DNA from: Nocardioides anomalus
GTDB lineage: Bacteria > Actinomycetota > Actinomycetes > Propionibacteriales > Nocardioidaceae
Length of the DNA stretch: 64,000 bases
Assembly (NCBI RefSeq): GCF_011046535.1
Contig: NZ_CP049257.1
Coordinates: 2,852,001-2,916,000, forward strand
Reading direction: 5' to 3'
Shown here piece after piece: positions 17,281 to 26,444 of the stretch. A program made the translations under genes and the position numbers. The stretch's first letter is position 1; each line of letters opens with the position of its first letter. The notes under the pieces are model-generated. The model was not told the origin of the DNA. It saw only the letters and a list, made by a program, of their open reading frames with translations, and ran no database searches.

Positions 17281-17356
17281 GCCGACGATGGTAGGTGGCC
17301 GAGGGTGGGACCGACCCTCCTACCCGCGGGGCCCACGCGCGGGGCAGGCTGGGGTC

Positions 17357-18223
17357 ATGACCAACCAGGAACTGCCCGGCGGCACCTACCACCTCGGCGA
17401 CCTCGAGGTGACCCGGATGGGGTACGGCGCGATGCAGCTCGCCGGCCCGCACGTGTTCGGACCGCCGAAGGACCGCGACGAGGCGGTCGCCGTGCTGCGC
17501 GAGGTCGTCGAGCTGGGCATCAACCACATCGACACCTCGGACTACTACGGCCCCTACGTGACCAACGAGATCATCCGCGAGGCGCTCGCGCCGTACCCCG
17601 ACGGCCTGGTCCTGGTGACCAAGGTCGGCGCCTACCGCGACGACGAGGGCAACTGGCCCGAGGCCCGCGAGCCGGAGCAGCTCAAGCAGCAGGTCCGCGA
17701 CAACCTCGAGCGCCTGGGCCTCGAGGCGATGGACGTGGTGAACATCCGGATGGGCGACTTCGACACCCCGCGAGCGGGCACGGTCGCCCCGCAGGTCGAG
17801 GCCCTGGCCGAGCTCCAGCAGGAGGGTCTGGTCAAGCACATCGGGCTCAGCACCGTGAACGCCGGGCAGGTCGCCGAGGCCCAGGCCATCGCGCCGGTGG
17901 CGTGCGTGCAGAACATGTACAACATCGCCCACCGCGAGGACGACGCGCTGGTCGACAGCCTGGCCGAGCAGGGCATCGCCTACGTGCCGTACTTCCCGCT
18001 CGGCGGCTTCAACCCGCTGCAGTCCGAGGGCCTGGACCGGGTGGCCGCGCGCCTGGACGCCACGCCGCTGGCCGTGGCCCTGGCCTGGCTGCTCCAGCGC
18101 TCACCCAACATCCTGCTCATCCCGGGCACGTCCTCGCGGGCCCACCTGCGCGAGAACGTCGCCGGCGCGGGCCTGCACCTGCCCGAGGACGCGGTGGCCG
18201 AGCTGGACGCCCTCGGGCGCTAG
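17357..18223 (+). CDS. Aldo/keto reductase family oxidoreductase
   Basis: A 288-residue (beta/alpha)8 NADPH-dependent reductase. MGYGAMQLAGPHVFGPP, then GINHIDTSDYYGPYVTNEIIREAL holds the catalytic Asp and Tyr, VLVTKVG holds the Lys, and IPGTSSRAHLRENVAGAG forms the NADPH phosphate site. At the usual catalytic His position the sequence reads VVNIRMGDF, so His is replaced by Asn. This occurs in several bacterial AKR branches. The substrate is unknown. Confidence 0.92.
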   Translation: MTNQELPGGTYHLGDLEVTRMGYGAMQLAGPHVFGPPKDRDEAVAVLREVVELGINHIDTSDYYGPYVTNEIIREALAPYPDGLVLVTKVGAYRDDEGNWPEAREPEQLKQQVRDNLERLGLEAMDVVNIRMGDFDTPRAGTVAPQVEALAELQQEGLVKHIGLSTVNAGQVAEAQAIAPVACVQNMYNIAHREDDALVDSLAEQGIAYVPYFPLGGFNPLQSEGLDRVAARLDATPLAVALAWLLQRSPNILLIPGTSSRAHLRENVAGAGLHLPEDAVAELDALGR

Positions 18224-18227
18224 GCGA

Positions 18228-19709
18228 TCAGGCCGGGGCCGGCTCCTTGGCCGGCCCCGAGCTGTCGGCGTCGTCGTCGGCCGTCAGCGGCTGGGCGATG
18301 CTCTCCAGCGACTGGCCCTCGGCCTTGACGCCCAGGACGGCCTCGGTGATCCCGCCGATCACCATCAGCGCGGCGCCGACGTAGTAGCCGATCGCGATGG
18401 TGCCGATGTCGCCGCTGGCGGTGCCCCGGTCGATGAGCCAGCCGAAGAACAGCGGGCCGGAGATGCCGCCGGCCGCGGTGCCGATGGCGTAGAAGAACGC
18501 GATGCACAGCGCGCGGGTCTCCATCGGGAAGACCTCGCTCGCGGTGAGGTACGCCGCGCTCGCGCCGGCCGAGGCCATGAAGAAGATGATCGAGCCCATC
18601 AGGGTCAGCGTGACCGCGCTGAAGCTGCCGAGGAACACACCGGTGACCGCGAGCAGCACGCCCGATGCGACGTAGGTGCCGGTGATCATGGTGACCCGGC
18701 CCAGGGAGTCGAACAGCCGGCTCAGGGCCAGGGCGCCGATGAAGTTGCTGGCCGCGAAGACCGCGATGTACCAGCCGGTCTGCTTGACGTCGAGGAACGT
18801 GCTGAGGGTGTCGCCGTAGGTGAAGAAGAACGCGTTGTAGAGGAACGCCTGGCCCACGAACAGCGAGAAGCACAGCACCGTGCGCTTGGGGTAGAGCGTG
18901 AACACGGTCTTGGCGATGAGCGGGATGCCGATGGTCTTGCGCTGTCGGATGGTGATCGTGTCGGAGACGTCGCCCAGCTGCTCGCCGCTCTCGTCGGCGA
19001 CCGTGCGCTCGATGTCGCGCACGATCTTCTCCGCCTCCTCCTCGCGACCGTGGATGAACAGCCAGCGCGGGCTCTCCGGGACGTTGCGGCGCACCAGCAG
19101 GATGCCGACGGCCAGCACCGCGCCGAGACCGAACGCGAGGCGCCAGCCCCACGCCTGGTCGATGACCGTCGGGTCGAGCAGCGGGATGGTGAGCAGCGCG
19201 CCACCGGCGGCGCCCACCCAGAACGAGCCGTTGATGGCCACGTCGACGCGGCCGCGGTACTTGGCCGGGATGAGCTCGTCGATGGCGGAGTTGATCGCCG
19301 CGTACTCGCCGCCGATCCCCGTGCCGGTGAGGAACCGGGCGGCGAAGTACCACGCCGGGTTCATCGAGAACGCCGTCAGCACGGTCGCCACGGTGTAGAC
19401 GCCGAGGGAGACCATGAACAGCTTCTTGCGGCCCAGCCGGTCGGTGAGCTGACCGAAGAACAGGGCCCCGACGCACGCACCCGCCACGTACGCCGCCCCG
19501 GCGAAGCCGACCTGGAAGCTGCTCATGCCGAGCCCGTCGCCGTCCGGCTTGAGCGCGTCCGACATCGAGCCGACGATGGTGACCTCGAGACCGTCGAGGA
19601 TCCACACGGTGCCGAGCCCGATCACCACCAGCCAGTGCCACCGCGCCCACGGCAGCCGGTCGAGCCGGGCCGGGATGTCGGTGGTGATGCGCCCTGTCTC
19701 CACGCTCAT
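18228..19709 (-). CDS. MFS transporter, sugar-porter/metabolite:H+ symporter type
   Basis: A 493-residue protein with 12 predicted membrane segments. The loop 2-3 motif GQLTDRLGRKKLF, the GIGGEYAAINSAIDELIPAKYRGR segment and PESPRWLFIHGREEEAEKI are typical of the sugar-porter and related metabolite:H+ symporters. A long central cytoplasmic loop and an acidic C terminus are present. The substrate is unknown. It is convergent with the aldo/keto reductase gene, 4 bp apart, and divergent from the SRPBCC gene. Confidence 0.9.
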   Translation of the reverse strand: MSVETGRITTDIPARLDRLPWARWHWLVVIGLGTVWILDGLEVTIVGSMSDALKPDGDGLGMSSFQVGFAGAAYVAGACVGALFFGQLTDRLGRKKLFMVSLGVYTVATVLTAFSMNPAWYFAARFLTGTGIGGEYAAINSAIDELIPAKYRGRVDVAINGSFWVGAAGGALLTIPLLDPTVIDQAWGWRLAFGLGAVLAVGILLVRRNVPESPRWLFIHGREEEAEKIVRDIERTVADESGEQLGDVSDTITIRQRKTIGIPLIAKTVFTLYPKRTVLCFSLFVGQAFLYNAFFFTYGDTLSTFLDVKQTGWYIAVFAASNFIGALALSRLFDSLGRVTMITGTYVASGVLLAVTGVFLGSFSAVTLTLMGSIIFFMASAGASAAYLTASEVFPMETRALCIAFFYAIGTAAGGISGPLFFGWLIDRGTASGDIGTIAIGYYVGAALMVIGGITEAVLGVKAEGQSLESIAQPLTADDDADSSGPAKEPAPA

Positions 19710-19741
19710 GCCGCGATCGGTACCCCTGAGAGGATCGTCAC

Positions 19742-20224
19742 ATGTCCGAGTCCCAGCGCCTCCAGACCGACCGGGTCGTGGCCGCTCCGGCCCCCGAGAT
19801 CTTCGCCCTGCTGTGCGACCCGCAGGGCCACGTGGCCATCGACTCCTCCGGGATGCTCCAGGACGCCACGGGCGCGCCGGTCGCCGCCGTGGGCGACACC
19901 TTCGTGGTGCACATGGACCGCGAGTCGCTGGGCGACGTCCCCGAGATGGGGAAGTACGACGTCACGGTGGTCATCGAGGCCTTCGAGCCGGACCGCGAGA
20001 TCGCCTGGTCCATCGTCGGCACGATCAAGCCGCCCATCGGCCACGTCTACGGCTACCGGCTCGAGCCGCTCGAGGACGGCGGCACCCGCGTGACGTCCTA
20101 CTACGACTGGTCCGCGGCTCGCCCGGAGTGGCAGGCGGTCTTCCCCGTGATCTCCGAGCACGCCCTGCGCGGCACCCTCGGCATCCTGGACCGCACCGTG
20201 CGCCGCGGCTACGGCCGCGGCTGA
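19742..20224 (+). CDS. SRPBCC family protein
   Basis: A 160-residue START/Bet v 1-like fold: RVVAAPAPEIFALLCDPQGHVAIDSSG opens, EAFEPDREIAWSIVG is in the middle and GGTRVTSYYDWSA precedes the long C-terminal helix. Such proteins bind hydrophobic ligands or act as polyketide cyclase-like enzymes. No ligand can be inferred. Its TGA stop overlaps the ATG of the next gene by one base (TGATG), giving translational coupling. Confidence 0.88.
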   Translation: MSESQRLQTDRVVAAPAPEIFALLCDPQGHVAIDSSGMLQDATGAPVAAVGDTFVVHMDRESLGDVPEMGKYDVTVVIEAFEPDREIAWSIVGTIKPPIGHVYGYRLEPLEDGGTRVTSYYDWSAARPEWQAVFPVISEHALRGTLGILDRTVRRGYGRG

Positions 20225-21099
20225 TGCGGGTCCAGGTCGTCTCCGCCACGCCCCTGCGCTTCGACGACGGCAGCCCGGTCCGCGCGGCCTCCGGCATCAC
20301 GGCGTACGACGGGGGCTGGCTGGTGGTCCAGGACGACGCCACCCACGCCTGCCTGTGGCGCGACGGCCGCGGGGAGCGGCGCCGGCTGCTGGCACCGGTG
20401 CAGGGCCACGACGTCTTCGGCGAGTCGGCCGGGACGAAGGCGCTCAAGCCGGACCTCGAGGCGTGCGTGGCGCTGCCCGACGGGCGCACGCTCGTCCTCG
20501 GCTCGGGCTCGACGCCGGCCCGGATGCGCTCGGTGCTGCTCTCCCCCGAGTCGGTCCGCGTCGCGGCGCTGGGCCCGGTCCTCGCCCGGGTGGCCGAGGC
20601 GCTCGAGGTCGGGCCGGACCGGCTCAACCTCGAGGGGGCGTGCGTGGTCAGGGACCGGCTGCGGTGGTTCCAGCGCGGTCTGCCCGTGGCCGGCGTCCCG
20701 AGCGCGAGCGTGGACCTGCCGCTCGGGGCGTTCCTGGACGCCGTCTCCGGCCAGGACGCGGCGGTCCACGTGGGAGGGGTGCTGCGCTACGACCTGGGCG
20801 CGGTGGCCGGCGTACCCCTGGCCGTGACCGACGCCGTCACCCGGCCCGACGGCACGGTGCTGGTCAGCGCGGTGGCCGAGGACAGCGCGTCGACGTACGA
20901 CGACGGGCCGCTGGCCGGCTCGGCGCTCGCGGTGCTGGACGGCGAGGAGGTCGTGGAGCGGGTCGAGCTGCCGCCGGTCGACGGCGCCCCGGCCAAGGTC
21001 GAGGGCCTGGCCCTGGACGGCGACGACCTGGTGGCGGTGGTCGACGCCGACGACCCGCGGTTGGCCTCGCTGCTGCTGCGGCTCGCGGTGATCTCCTAG
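20224..21099 (+). CDS. Hypothetical protein, possibly beta-propeller (DUF6929-like)
   Basis: A 291-residue protein without signal peptide or membrane segment. It has repeated beta-strand patterns such as ITAYDGGWLVVQDDATHACLW, DGRTLVLGSGSTPARMRSVLL and LNLEGACVVRDRLRWFQRG. These resemble a propeller-like family of unknown function. That assignment is tentative. It is coupled to the SRPBCC gene by a one-base overlap. Its TAG stop shares bases with the stop of the convergent peptidoglycan-binding protein gene. Confidence 0.75.
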   Translation: MRVQVVSATPLRFDDGSPVRAASGITAYDGGWLVVQDDATHACLWRDGRGERRRLLAPVQGHDVFGESAGTKALKPDLEACVALPDGRTLVLGSGSTPARMRSVLLSPESVRVAALGPVLARVAEALEVGPDRLNLEGACVVRDRLRWFQRGLPVAGVPSASVDLPLGAFLDAVSGQDAAVHVGGVLRYDLGAVAGVPLAVTDAVTRPDGTVLVSAVAEDSASTYDDGPLAGSALAVLDGEEVVERVELPPVDGAPAKVEGLALDGDDLVAVVDADDPRLASLLLRLAVIS

Positions 21100-21662
21100 T
21101 AGTAGTCGCCGCCGACCAGGAAGTAGCGCGTGGCGCGGTCGGTGCGGCCCGTCGGGCGCACGTCGTGCTGACGCTGGTAGTCCCGGAGCGCCGCGGTGGT
21201 CTGCGGGCCGAAGACGCCGTCCACCACGACCGTGAGCCCCCACGCGCGCAGGGCCCGCTGGAGGGTGCGCACCGCCGGACCGCGGTCGCCCTGCGCCAGG
21301 GTGCGGTGCGGCAGCTGGAGCCCGTAGAGCTGGTGCCAGAACAGTGGGGTGATCCGGTAGGGGTGCGGCGGCTGGCCCTCCCGGCCGCCGATCAGCGGGG
21401 CCAGCGCCTTCTTGGTCTCGGGGCCGTAGTAGCCGTCCACGGTGACCGGCCCGAAGCCGAGGTCGTTGATCGCGCACTGCAGGGTGCGGACCGCCTCGGA
21501 CCGGTCGCCCGGGTCGAGCTGGGGGTAGGCCGGCAGCGTGCGCCGGCACTGCGCGGCGGCCGGCGCCTGCGCGTCGGCCACCTCGGGCGCGGCCAGCGCC
21601 ACCGGGACGGCCAAGGCCAGGGGCAGCAGGGCGACGGTCAGCTTGCGGAGCACGGTGCTCAT
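21096..21662 (-). CDS. Secreted peptidoglycan-binding domain protein
   Basis: A 188-residue protein. The signal peptide (LTVALLPLALAVPVALAAP) is followed by two PG_binding_1 repeats: LDPGDRSEAVRTLQCAINDLG...VDGYYGPETKKAL and LAQGDRGPAVRTLQRALRAWG...VDGVFGPQTTAALRDYQ. It probably attaches to the cell wall. No catalytic domain is visible. Transcribed alone; the adjacent dehydrogenase gene upstream is in the same direction, 44 bp away. Confidence 0.9.
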   Translation of the reverse strand: MSTVLRKLTVALLPLALAVPVALAAPEVADAQAPAAAQCRRTLPAYPQLDPGDRSEAVRTLQCAINDLGFGPVTVDGYYGPETKKALAPLIGGREGQPPHPYRITPLFWHQLYGLQLPHRTLAQGDRGPAVRTLQRALRAWGLTVVVDGVFGPQTTAALRDYQRQHDVRPTGRTDRATRYFLVGGDYY

Positions 21663-21706
21663 GGTCCTGCGACGCGGCCCGCGCGTCGAGAGTTGCCTCC
21701 CGGTGG

Positions 21707-23506
21707 TCAGCGGCTGGAGTAGTCGCGGAAGCCGCGCTTGGTCTTGCGGCCGAGGTAGCCGGCTGTGACCAGGTGCTCCAGCAGCGGTGCCGGCGCGAAG
21801 CCGGGCTCGCGGAACTCCAGGTAGAGCTCGCGCTGGATGGCCAGCGACACGTCGTTCCCGACCACGTCGAGCAGCTCGAAGGGCCCCATGGGCAGCGCGC
21901 AGCCCTGCTTCATCGCGGTGTCGATGTCGTCGGCGGTGGCGTAGTGCGCCTCGAGCATCCGGACCGCGTCGTTGAGGTAGGGGAACAGCAGCGCGTTGAC
22001 GATGAAGCCGGCCCGGTCGGTGCACGAGACCGGGACCTTGCCGATCGCCTCGCACAGCGCCCGGGTCGTCTCGGTGACGTCCTCGTCGGTCATCACCGTG
22101 GAGACCACCTCGACCAGCTTCATCACGGGCGCGGGGTTGAAGAAGTGCATGCCCACGACGTGCTGCGGCCGCTCGGTGGCCCGGGCCAGCTCGATGACCG
22201 GCAGGCTGGACGTCGTCGTCGCGAGGATCGCGCCCGGCTTGCAGATGTCGTCGAGGTTGCCGAACAGGGTCCGCTTGATCGCGAGGTCCTCGGCGATCGC
22301 CTCGACCACGAGGTCGACGTCCTGGAGGTCGTCCAGGCTGAGGGTGCCGGTGACCCGCGCGAGCAGCGCGGTCTTGTCGTCCTCGGTGGCCCGGCCGCGC
22401 CCGATCTGCTTGTCGAGGTTCCTGTTGATCTGGGCGACCACGCCGTCGACCTTGTCCTGGCTGCGCCCGACGTACCGCACGTCGTACCCGGCCTTGGCGA
22501 AGACCTCGACGATCCCGCCGGCCATGGTGCCGGTGCCGACCACCCCGACCCGCTTGACGCCGTGCCGCAGCTGCGGCCGGTCGTCGGCGCCCGGGGTGAG
22601 GTCGTCGACGACCGTGCGCGGGCTGTCCGGGCCGTCGTAGGTGTAGAAGCCGCGGCCGGTCTTGCGACCGAGCATGCCCGCGGTGACCATCTGCTTGAGG
22701 ATCGGGCTGGGCGCGTGGAGCCGGTCGCGGCCCTGGCGGTACATCGTCTCGAGGATCTCATAAGCCGTGTCCAGCCCGATCAGGTCGAGCAGCTGGAGCG
22801 GGCCCATCGGGTAGCCGCAGCCGAAGCGCATGGCGGCGTCGATGTCCTCACGGGAGGCGTACTTGCCCTCGAACATCGACACCGCGTGGTTGAGGTAGCC
22901 GAACAGCAGCGTGTTGGCGATGAAGCCGGCCTTGTCGCCGCACACCACCGGGTGCTTGCCGACCTGGCGGACCAGCGCGGTGACGTCGTCGAGCACGCGC
23001 GGCTCGGTGACGACCGTGCGCACGATCTCGACCAGGTCCTGCACCGGCGCCGGGTTGAAGAAGTGGACGCCCACCACGCGGCCCGGGTGGGCGTTGGCCG
23101 TGGAGATCTCGGTGACGCTGAGGCTCGAGGTGTTGGTGGCCAGCACCGCCTCGGGCGCCACGACCGCCTCGAGCTCGGCGAAGATGGCCTTCTTGGTCTC
23201 CAGCGACTCGACCACCGCCTCGACCACGAAGTCCGCCTCGCGCAGGTCCTCGAGGTGGGTGCTGAAGCTGATCCGGCCGAGCAGCTCGGCCTGCTCCTCC
23301 TCGCTGAGCTTGCCGCGAGAGACCGCCCGGGCCGTGGAGTTCTCCAGGTGCTGGCGCCCGCGGGCCAGGCCCTCGTCGTTCAGCTCGACGCCGACGACCG
23401 AGAAGCCGTTGCGCGCGAACACCTCGGCGATCCCGGCCCCCATGGTCCCGAGGCCGACGACGCCGATGGTCTGGAAGGTCCGGGTGTCCGAGGCCTGCTC
23501 CGTCAT
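21707..23506 (-). CDS. Tandem-duplicated 3-hydroxybutyryl-CoA dehydrogenase
   Basis: A 599-residue protein made of two complete 3-hydroxyacyl-CoA dehydrogenase units of ~290 residues. Unit 1 begins GVVGLGTMGAGIAEVF and has GVHFFNPAPVQDLVE with the catalytic His, DKAGFIANTLL and MGPLQLLDLIGLD. Unit 2 repeats these as GVVGTGTMAGGIVEVF, GMHFFNPAPVMKLVE, DRAGFIVNALL and MGPFELLDVVGND. Both keep the catalytic His; unit 2 has Ala for one Gly of its nucleotide loop. It likely interconverts acetoacetyl-CoA and 3-hydroxybutyryl-CoA. TATGGT (23513-23518) lies six bases before the ATG, and the EMC element follows it. Confidence 0.92.
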   Translation of the reverse strand: MTEQASDTRTFQTIGVVGLGTMGAGIAEVFARNGFSVVGVELNDEGLARGRQHLENSTARAVSRGKLSEEEQAELLGRISFSTHLEDLREADFVVEAVVESLETKKAIFAELEAVVAPEAVLATNTSSLSVTEISTANAHPGRVVGVHFFNPAPVQDLVEIVRTVVTEPRVLDDVTALVRQVGKHPVVCGDKAGFIANTLLFGYLNHAVSMFEGKYASREDIDAAMRFGCGYPMGPLQLLDLIGLDTAYEILETMYRQGRDRLHAPSPILKQMVTAGMLGRKTGRGFYTYDGPDSPRTVVDDLTPGADDRPQLRHGVKRVGVVGTGTMAGGIVEVFAKAGYDVRYVGRSQDKVDGVVAQINRNLDKQIGRGRATEDDKTALLARVTGTLSLDDLQDVDLVVEAIAEDLAIKRTLFGNLDDICKPGAILATTTSSLPVIELARATERPQHVVGMHFFNPAPVMKLVEVVSTVMTDEDVTETTRALCEAIGKVPVSCTDRAGFIVNALLFPYLNDAVRMLEAHYATADDIDTAMKQGCALPMGPFELLDVVGNDVSLAIQRELYLEFREPGFAPAPLLEHLVTAGYLGRKTKRGFRDYSSR

Positions 23507-23518
23507 GCGCCGACCATA

Positions 23519-23535
23519 GTGACCGACGAGTAACA
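23519..23535. promoter_or_regulatory. EMC-type 17-bp element upstream of the dehydrogenase
   Basis: The bottom strand reads TGTTACTCGTCGGTCAC. It directly abuts the predicted -10 TATGGT (23513-23518) of the dehydrogenase gene and so covers the -10/-35 spacer. It matches the mutase-gene element (31857-31873) at 15 of 17 positions. Confidence 0.6.
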
Positions 23536-23537
23536 TG

Positions 23538-24080
23538 TCAGCCGAGTGCGATGTCCATCACGCACCGCGCGCCGTTGACGTCGAGGCGCAGGTCGCGCTC
23601 CTTCTCGCGGAGGCGCCGCTGGAACGGCGCCTGCTCGGCGTCCGGGACCTCCCGGAACCCCAGGCTCTCGTAGTACGGGCCGTTCCACGGCACGTCGCGG
23701 TAGGTGCACAGGCTCAGCCGCGCGAAGCCCCGGCTCCGCGCCTCGGTCTCGGCCGCCTCGACCAGCGCCCGGCCCAGGCCCCGGCGCTGGTGCTCGGGCC
23801 GCACCGAGAGCTGCTCCAGGTGCGCGTGGCCCTCGATCTCCAGCACGTGCGCGAAGCCCACCGGCCGCTCCTGCCCCACGACCAGGACGAAGCCCGGCTG
23901 CCGGGCCCGCCAGCGGCCGTCGCTCGCCGGTGACAGCAGCACCGGCTCCACCGCCGGGCCGAAGTGGTCGGCGTACTGCTGGGCGCCGGAGTCCTCGACC
24001 GCCGCCAAGTGGTGCAGGTCCTCGGCCGTCGCGGGCCGCACCCGATGAGTCGCGTCCTCCGCGCCGGTCTGGCCGTCCAT
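23538..24080 (-). CDS. GNAT family N-acetyltransferase
   Basis: A 180-residue protein. [20 protein letters not shown] opens, and the acetyl-CoA binding block is [25 protein letters not shown] (Q/RxxGxG/A motif QRRGLG). The closing strand is [13 protein letters not shown]. The acceptor substrate is unknown. The ATG lies in the palindrome CATG, shared with the ATG of the divergent SMP-30-like gene. No intergenic space is left. Confidence 0.88.
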   Translation of the reverse strand: MDGQTGAEDATHRVRPATAEDLHHLAAVEDSGAQQYADHFGPAVEPVLLSPASDGRWRARQPGFVLVVGQERPVGFAHVLEIEGHAHLEQLSVRPEHQRRGLGRALVEAAETEARSRGFARLSLCTYRDVPWNGPYYESLGFREVPDAEQAPFQRRLREKERDLRLDVNGARCVMDIALG

Positions 24081-24861
24081 GGTGGAGATCTTCGCGCGCG
24101 ACCTGCGGATGGGCGAGTCGGCCCGGTGGCGCGACGGCCGGTTCTGGATGTGCGACTGGCTGGCCGGCGAGGTGCTGTCCTTCGCGTCGGACGGCGAGCG
24201 CACCGTCGAGGCCCGCTTCTCGGGGCTCCCCGCTTCGATCGACTGGCTCCCGGACGGGCGGAGGGTGCTGACCACGCCGGACGGCGTCCTCGTGGACGGC
24301 GAGGCCTACGCCGACGGCGGCTTCAACGAGGTCGTGGTCGACCGCTGGGGCCGTTGCTGGGTCGACATGCCGGGGTCGATGCCGTGGGAGGAGCGCAGGC
24401 CCGGCGTGGTCGCCGTCGTGCACCCCGACGGCGCCACCGAGGTCGTCGACGACGACGTGTGGTTCCCCAACGGCATGGCGATCATCGACGAGACCACGCT
24501 GGTCGTGGCCGAGTCGCACGCCGACCGCCTCACCGCCTGGACCATCGGTCCCGACGGCCGCGCCACCGACCGCCGTACGTGGGCCGCCCTGCCCGAGGGC
24601 TCCGCGCCCGACGGCATCTGCGCCGACGCCTCGGGCGCGGTCTGGTTCGCCTCCGTGCCGCTCCAGGCCTGCGTCCGCGTCGCGTCCGGCGGCGCCGAGC
24701 TGGAGCGCGTCGAGGTGGACCGCGGCGCCTTCTCGTGCGTCCTCGGCGGCGACGACGGGCACACGCTGTACGTCGTGGCGAACCGCTACGGCCAGGAGGG
24801 CGCCAGCGACGGTGTGGTGCTGACCGAGCGCGTGTCGGTGCCCGCGGCCGGTCCCGGGTAG
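24079..24861 (+). CDS. SMP-30/gluconolactonase-like family protein
   Basis: A 260-residue six-bladed beta-propeller: [19 protein letters not shown] opens, [20 protein letters not shown] follows, and the metal site is [15 protein letters not shown] with Asn. It closes with [18 protein letters not shown]. Relatives are Ca2+- or Zn2+-dependent lactonases, for example gluconolactonase. The substrate is unknown. The start overlaps the start of the divergent GNAT gene at CATG. Confidence 0.88.
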   Translation: MVEIFARDLRMGESARWRDGRFWMCDWLAGEVLSFASDGERTVEARFSGLPASIDWLPDGRRVLTTPDGVLVDGEAYADGGFNEVVVDRWGRCWVDMPGSMPWEERRPGVVAVVHPDGATEVVDDDVWFPNGMAIIDETTLVVAESHADRLTAWTIGPDGRATDRRTWAALPEGSAPDGICADASGAVWFASVPLQACVRVASGGAELERVEVDRGAFSCVLGGDDGHTLYVVANRYGQEGASDGVVLTERVSVPAAGPG

Positions 24862-24872
24862 ATTCGCCCCCC

Positions 24873-25556
24873 GTGAGGTTGGTCGTCGCGCGCTGCCAGG
24901 TCGACTACGCCGGGCGGCTGACCGCCCACCTGCCGATGGCGAACCGCGTGCTCATGATCAAGGCCGACGGCTCGGTGCTCGTGCACTCCGACGGCGGCTC
25001 CTACAAGCCGCTGAACTGGATGAGCCCGCCGTGCTCCGTGCGCGAGGGCACCACCGACGACGGCCAGCTCGAGTGGACGGTGACCGGCAAAGACGGCGAC
25101 ACGCTGCGCATCCTGCTCGAGGACGTCCAGCACGACTCCTCCCACGAGCTGGGCGTCGACCCCGGCCTGCAGAAGGACGGCGTCGAGAAGCACCTCCAGG
25201 AGCTCCTGGCCGAGCACCCCACCACCCTCAGCGCCGGCCTGACGCTCGTACGCCGCGAGTACCCCACCGCCATCGGCCCGGTCGACCTCATGTGCCGCGA
25301 CGCCGACGGCCTCTCGGTCGCCGTCGAGATCAAGCGCCGCGGCGAGATCGACGGCGTCGAGCAGCTCACCCGCTACCTCGAGCTCCTCAACCGCGAGCCC
25401 CGCCTCACCGCCAAGGGCCCCGTCCGCGGCATCTTCGCCGCCCAGCTCATCAAGCCCCAGGCCCGCGTCCTCGCCGAGGACCGCGGCATCGCCTGCGCGG
25501 TCGTCGACTACGACGGCCTGCGCGGGATGGACGACCCCGAGCACCGGCTCTTCTGA
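24873..25556 (+). CDS. nucS: Mismatch-specific endonuclease NucS
   Basis: A 227-residue NucS/EndoMS, the noncanonical mismatch repair nuclease of actinobacteria and archaea. The N-terminal DNA-binding/dimerisation domain includes [20 protein letters not shown]. The C-terminal RecB-like nuclease domain has Asp138 (GPVDLM) and Glu152-x-Lys154 (VEIKRRG), the catalytic triad. The C terminus DPEHRLF resembles the beta-clamp-binding tail of the family. It starts at GTG 24873, eight bases after TAGATT. It makes double-strand cuts at G-T, G-G and T-T mismatches in characterised relatives. Confidence 0.95.
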   Translation: MRLVVARCQVDYAGRLTAHLPMANRVLMIKADGSVLVHSDGGSYKPLNWMSPPCSVREGTTDDGQLEWTVTGKDGDTLRILLEDVQHDSSHELGVDPGLQKDGVEKHLQELLAEHPTTLSAGLTLVRREYPTAIGPVDLMCRDADGLSVAVEIKRRGEIDGVEQLTRYLELLNREPRLTAKGPVRGIFAAQLIKPQARVLAEDRGIACAVVDYDGLRGMDDPEHRLF

Positions 25557-25560
25557 GCCG

Positions 25561-26094
25561 TCAGCGGTCCTGGGCATCGAGCCAGGCGCGCGCCGCCGCC
25601 CGTGGGTCGGGCCGGCGGTCGAAGCGTCGCCGGGCGACCTTGCCGAGGCTCTCGACGGCACACGCCATCGTGTCGCCGTCGGTGCCGTCGTCCCGGACGA
25701 GCGCGGCCAGAGCGGGTACGGCCTTGCGGCTCCCCAGGGCGCCGAGCGCCAGCACGATCGCGTCGGTCGACTCGTGGTCGGCCTGCCGCGGCAACGCCGC
25801 GACGAGCCCGTCGACGAACGTCGGGTCGGCGTGCCCCAGCCAGGCGAGGACGCCGGCGGCGTCCGCCACGGAGTCCGGGTCCCGACTGGCCAGCATCGAT
25901 CCGAGGAACGGCAGGGACTCCCTCCCTCGGGCGATGAGCCCCCACGAGGCCGTGGCCCGCGCACGGAAGTCGCCGTCGCGAAGAGCGTCGAGGTGCTGCT
26001 GGTGGTACGACGCAGCGGGATCCGTGAGCTGCGTCAGGTCCGGGACCCCGCGGGAGTTCTCAGGGCGGTCGGCCCGCCGACTCCAGCGCGACAC
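25561..26094 (-). CDS. HEAT-repeat domain protein
   Basis: About 177 residues built of short helical repeats (DGDFRARATASWGLIARGRESLP, DSVADAAGVLAWLGHADPT, DAIVLALGALGSRKAVPAL, TMACAVESLGKVAR), a HEAT/armadillo-like solenoid used for protein-protein contacts. The function is unknown. GTG 26094 is chosen because TAGGCT (26102-26107) lies seven bases upstream; the frame is open further but would be antisense to the DUF952 gene. It is convergent with nucS, 4 bp apart. Confidence 0.72.
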   Translation of the reverse strand: MSRWSRRADRPENSRGVPDLTQLTDPAASYHQQHLDALRDGDFRARATASWGLIARGRESLPFLGSMLASRDPDSVADAAGVLAWLGHADPTFVDGLVAALPRQADHESTDAIVLALGALGSRKAVPALAALVRDDGTDGDTMACAVESLGKVARRRFDRRPDPRAAARAWLDAQDR

Positions 26095-26129
26095 ACGACG
26101 CAGCCTAGGCCGCCTGCCACGATGACCCC

Positions 26130-26444
26130 GTGCTGATCTACCACCTGGCCACCCAGTCGGACTGGGACGAGGCCCAGCGCACCGGCGCCTACACCACCAG
26201 CACCCGCGGCGTGAGCCTCGAGCAGGAGGGCTTCCTGCACGCCAGCCGCGCGGACCAGTGGGAGTTCGTGCGCGAGCGCTACTACGCCGACGTCGAGGAG
26301 CCGCTGCTGCTCCTCGAGATCGACACCGACCTCCTCGACGTCCCGTGGCGCGAGGACCCGGTCGGCGACGACACGTTCCCGCACGTCTACGGCCCACTCC
26401 ACCCGAGCGCGGTCACCCACGCGAGGCTGCTCAGCGGCAGCTGA
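26130..26444 (+). CDS. DUF952 domain-containing protein
   Basis: A 104-residue protein. LIYHLATQSDWDEAQRTGAY opens, GFLHASRADQWEFV follows and FPHVYGPLHPSAVTHAR closes, the pattern of DUF952, whose fold resembles ADP-ribosyl-binding proteins; function unknown. The GTG start is six bases after CACGAT. Its 3' end overlaps the end of the convergent sulfatase gene by 14 bp. Confidence 0.9.
   Translation: MLIYHLATQSDWDEAQRTGAYTTSTRGVSLEQEGFLHASRADQWEFVRERYYADVEEPLLLLEIDTDLLDVPWREDPVGDDTFPHVYGPLHPSAVTHARLLSGS

Noticed and set aside
15068..17932. 954-codon ORF on the minus strand
   Set aside because: It spans the glycine-rich protein gene out of frame and opposes the aldo/keto reductase and DinB genes; there is no recognisable domain.
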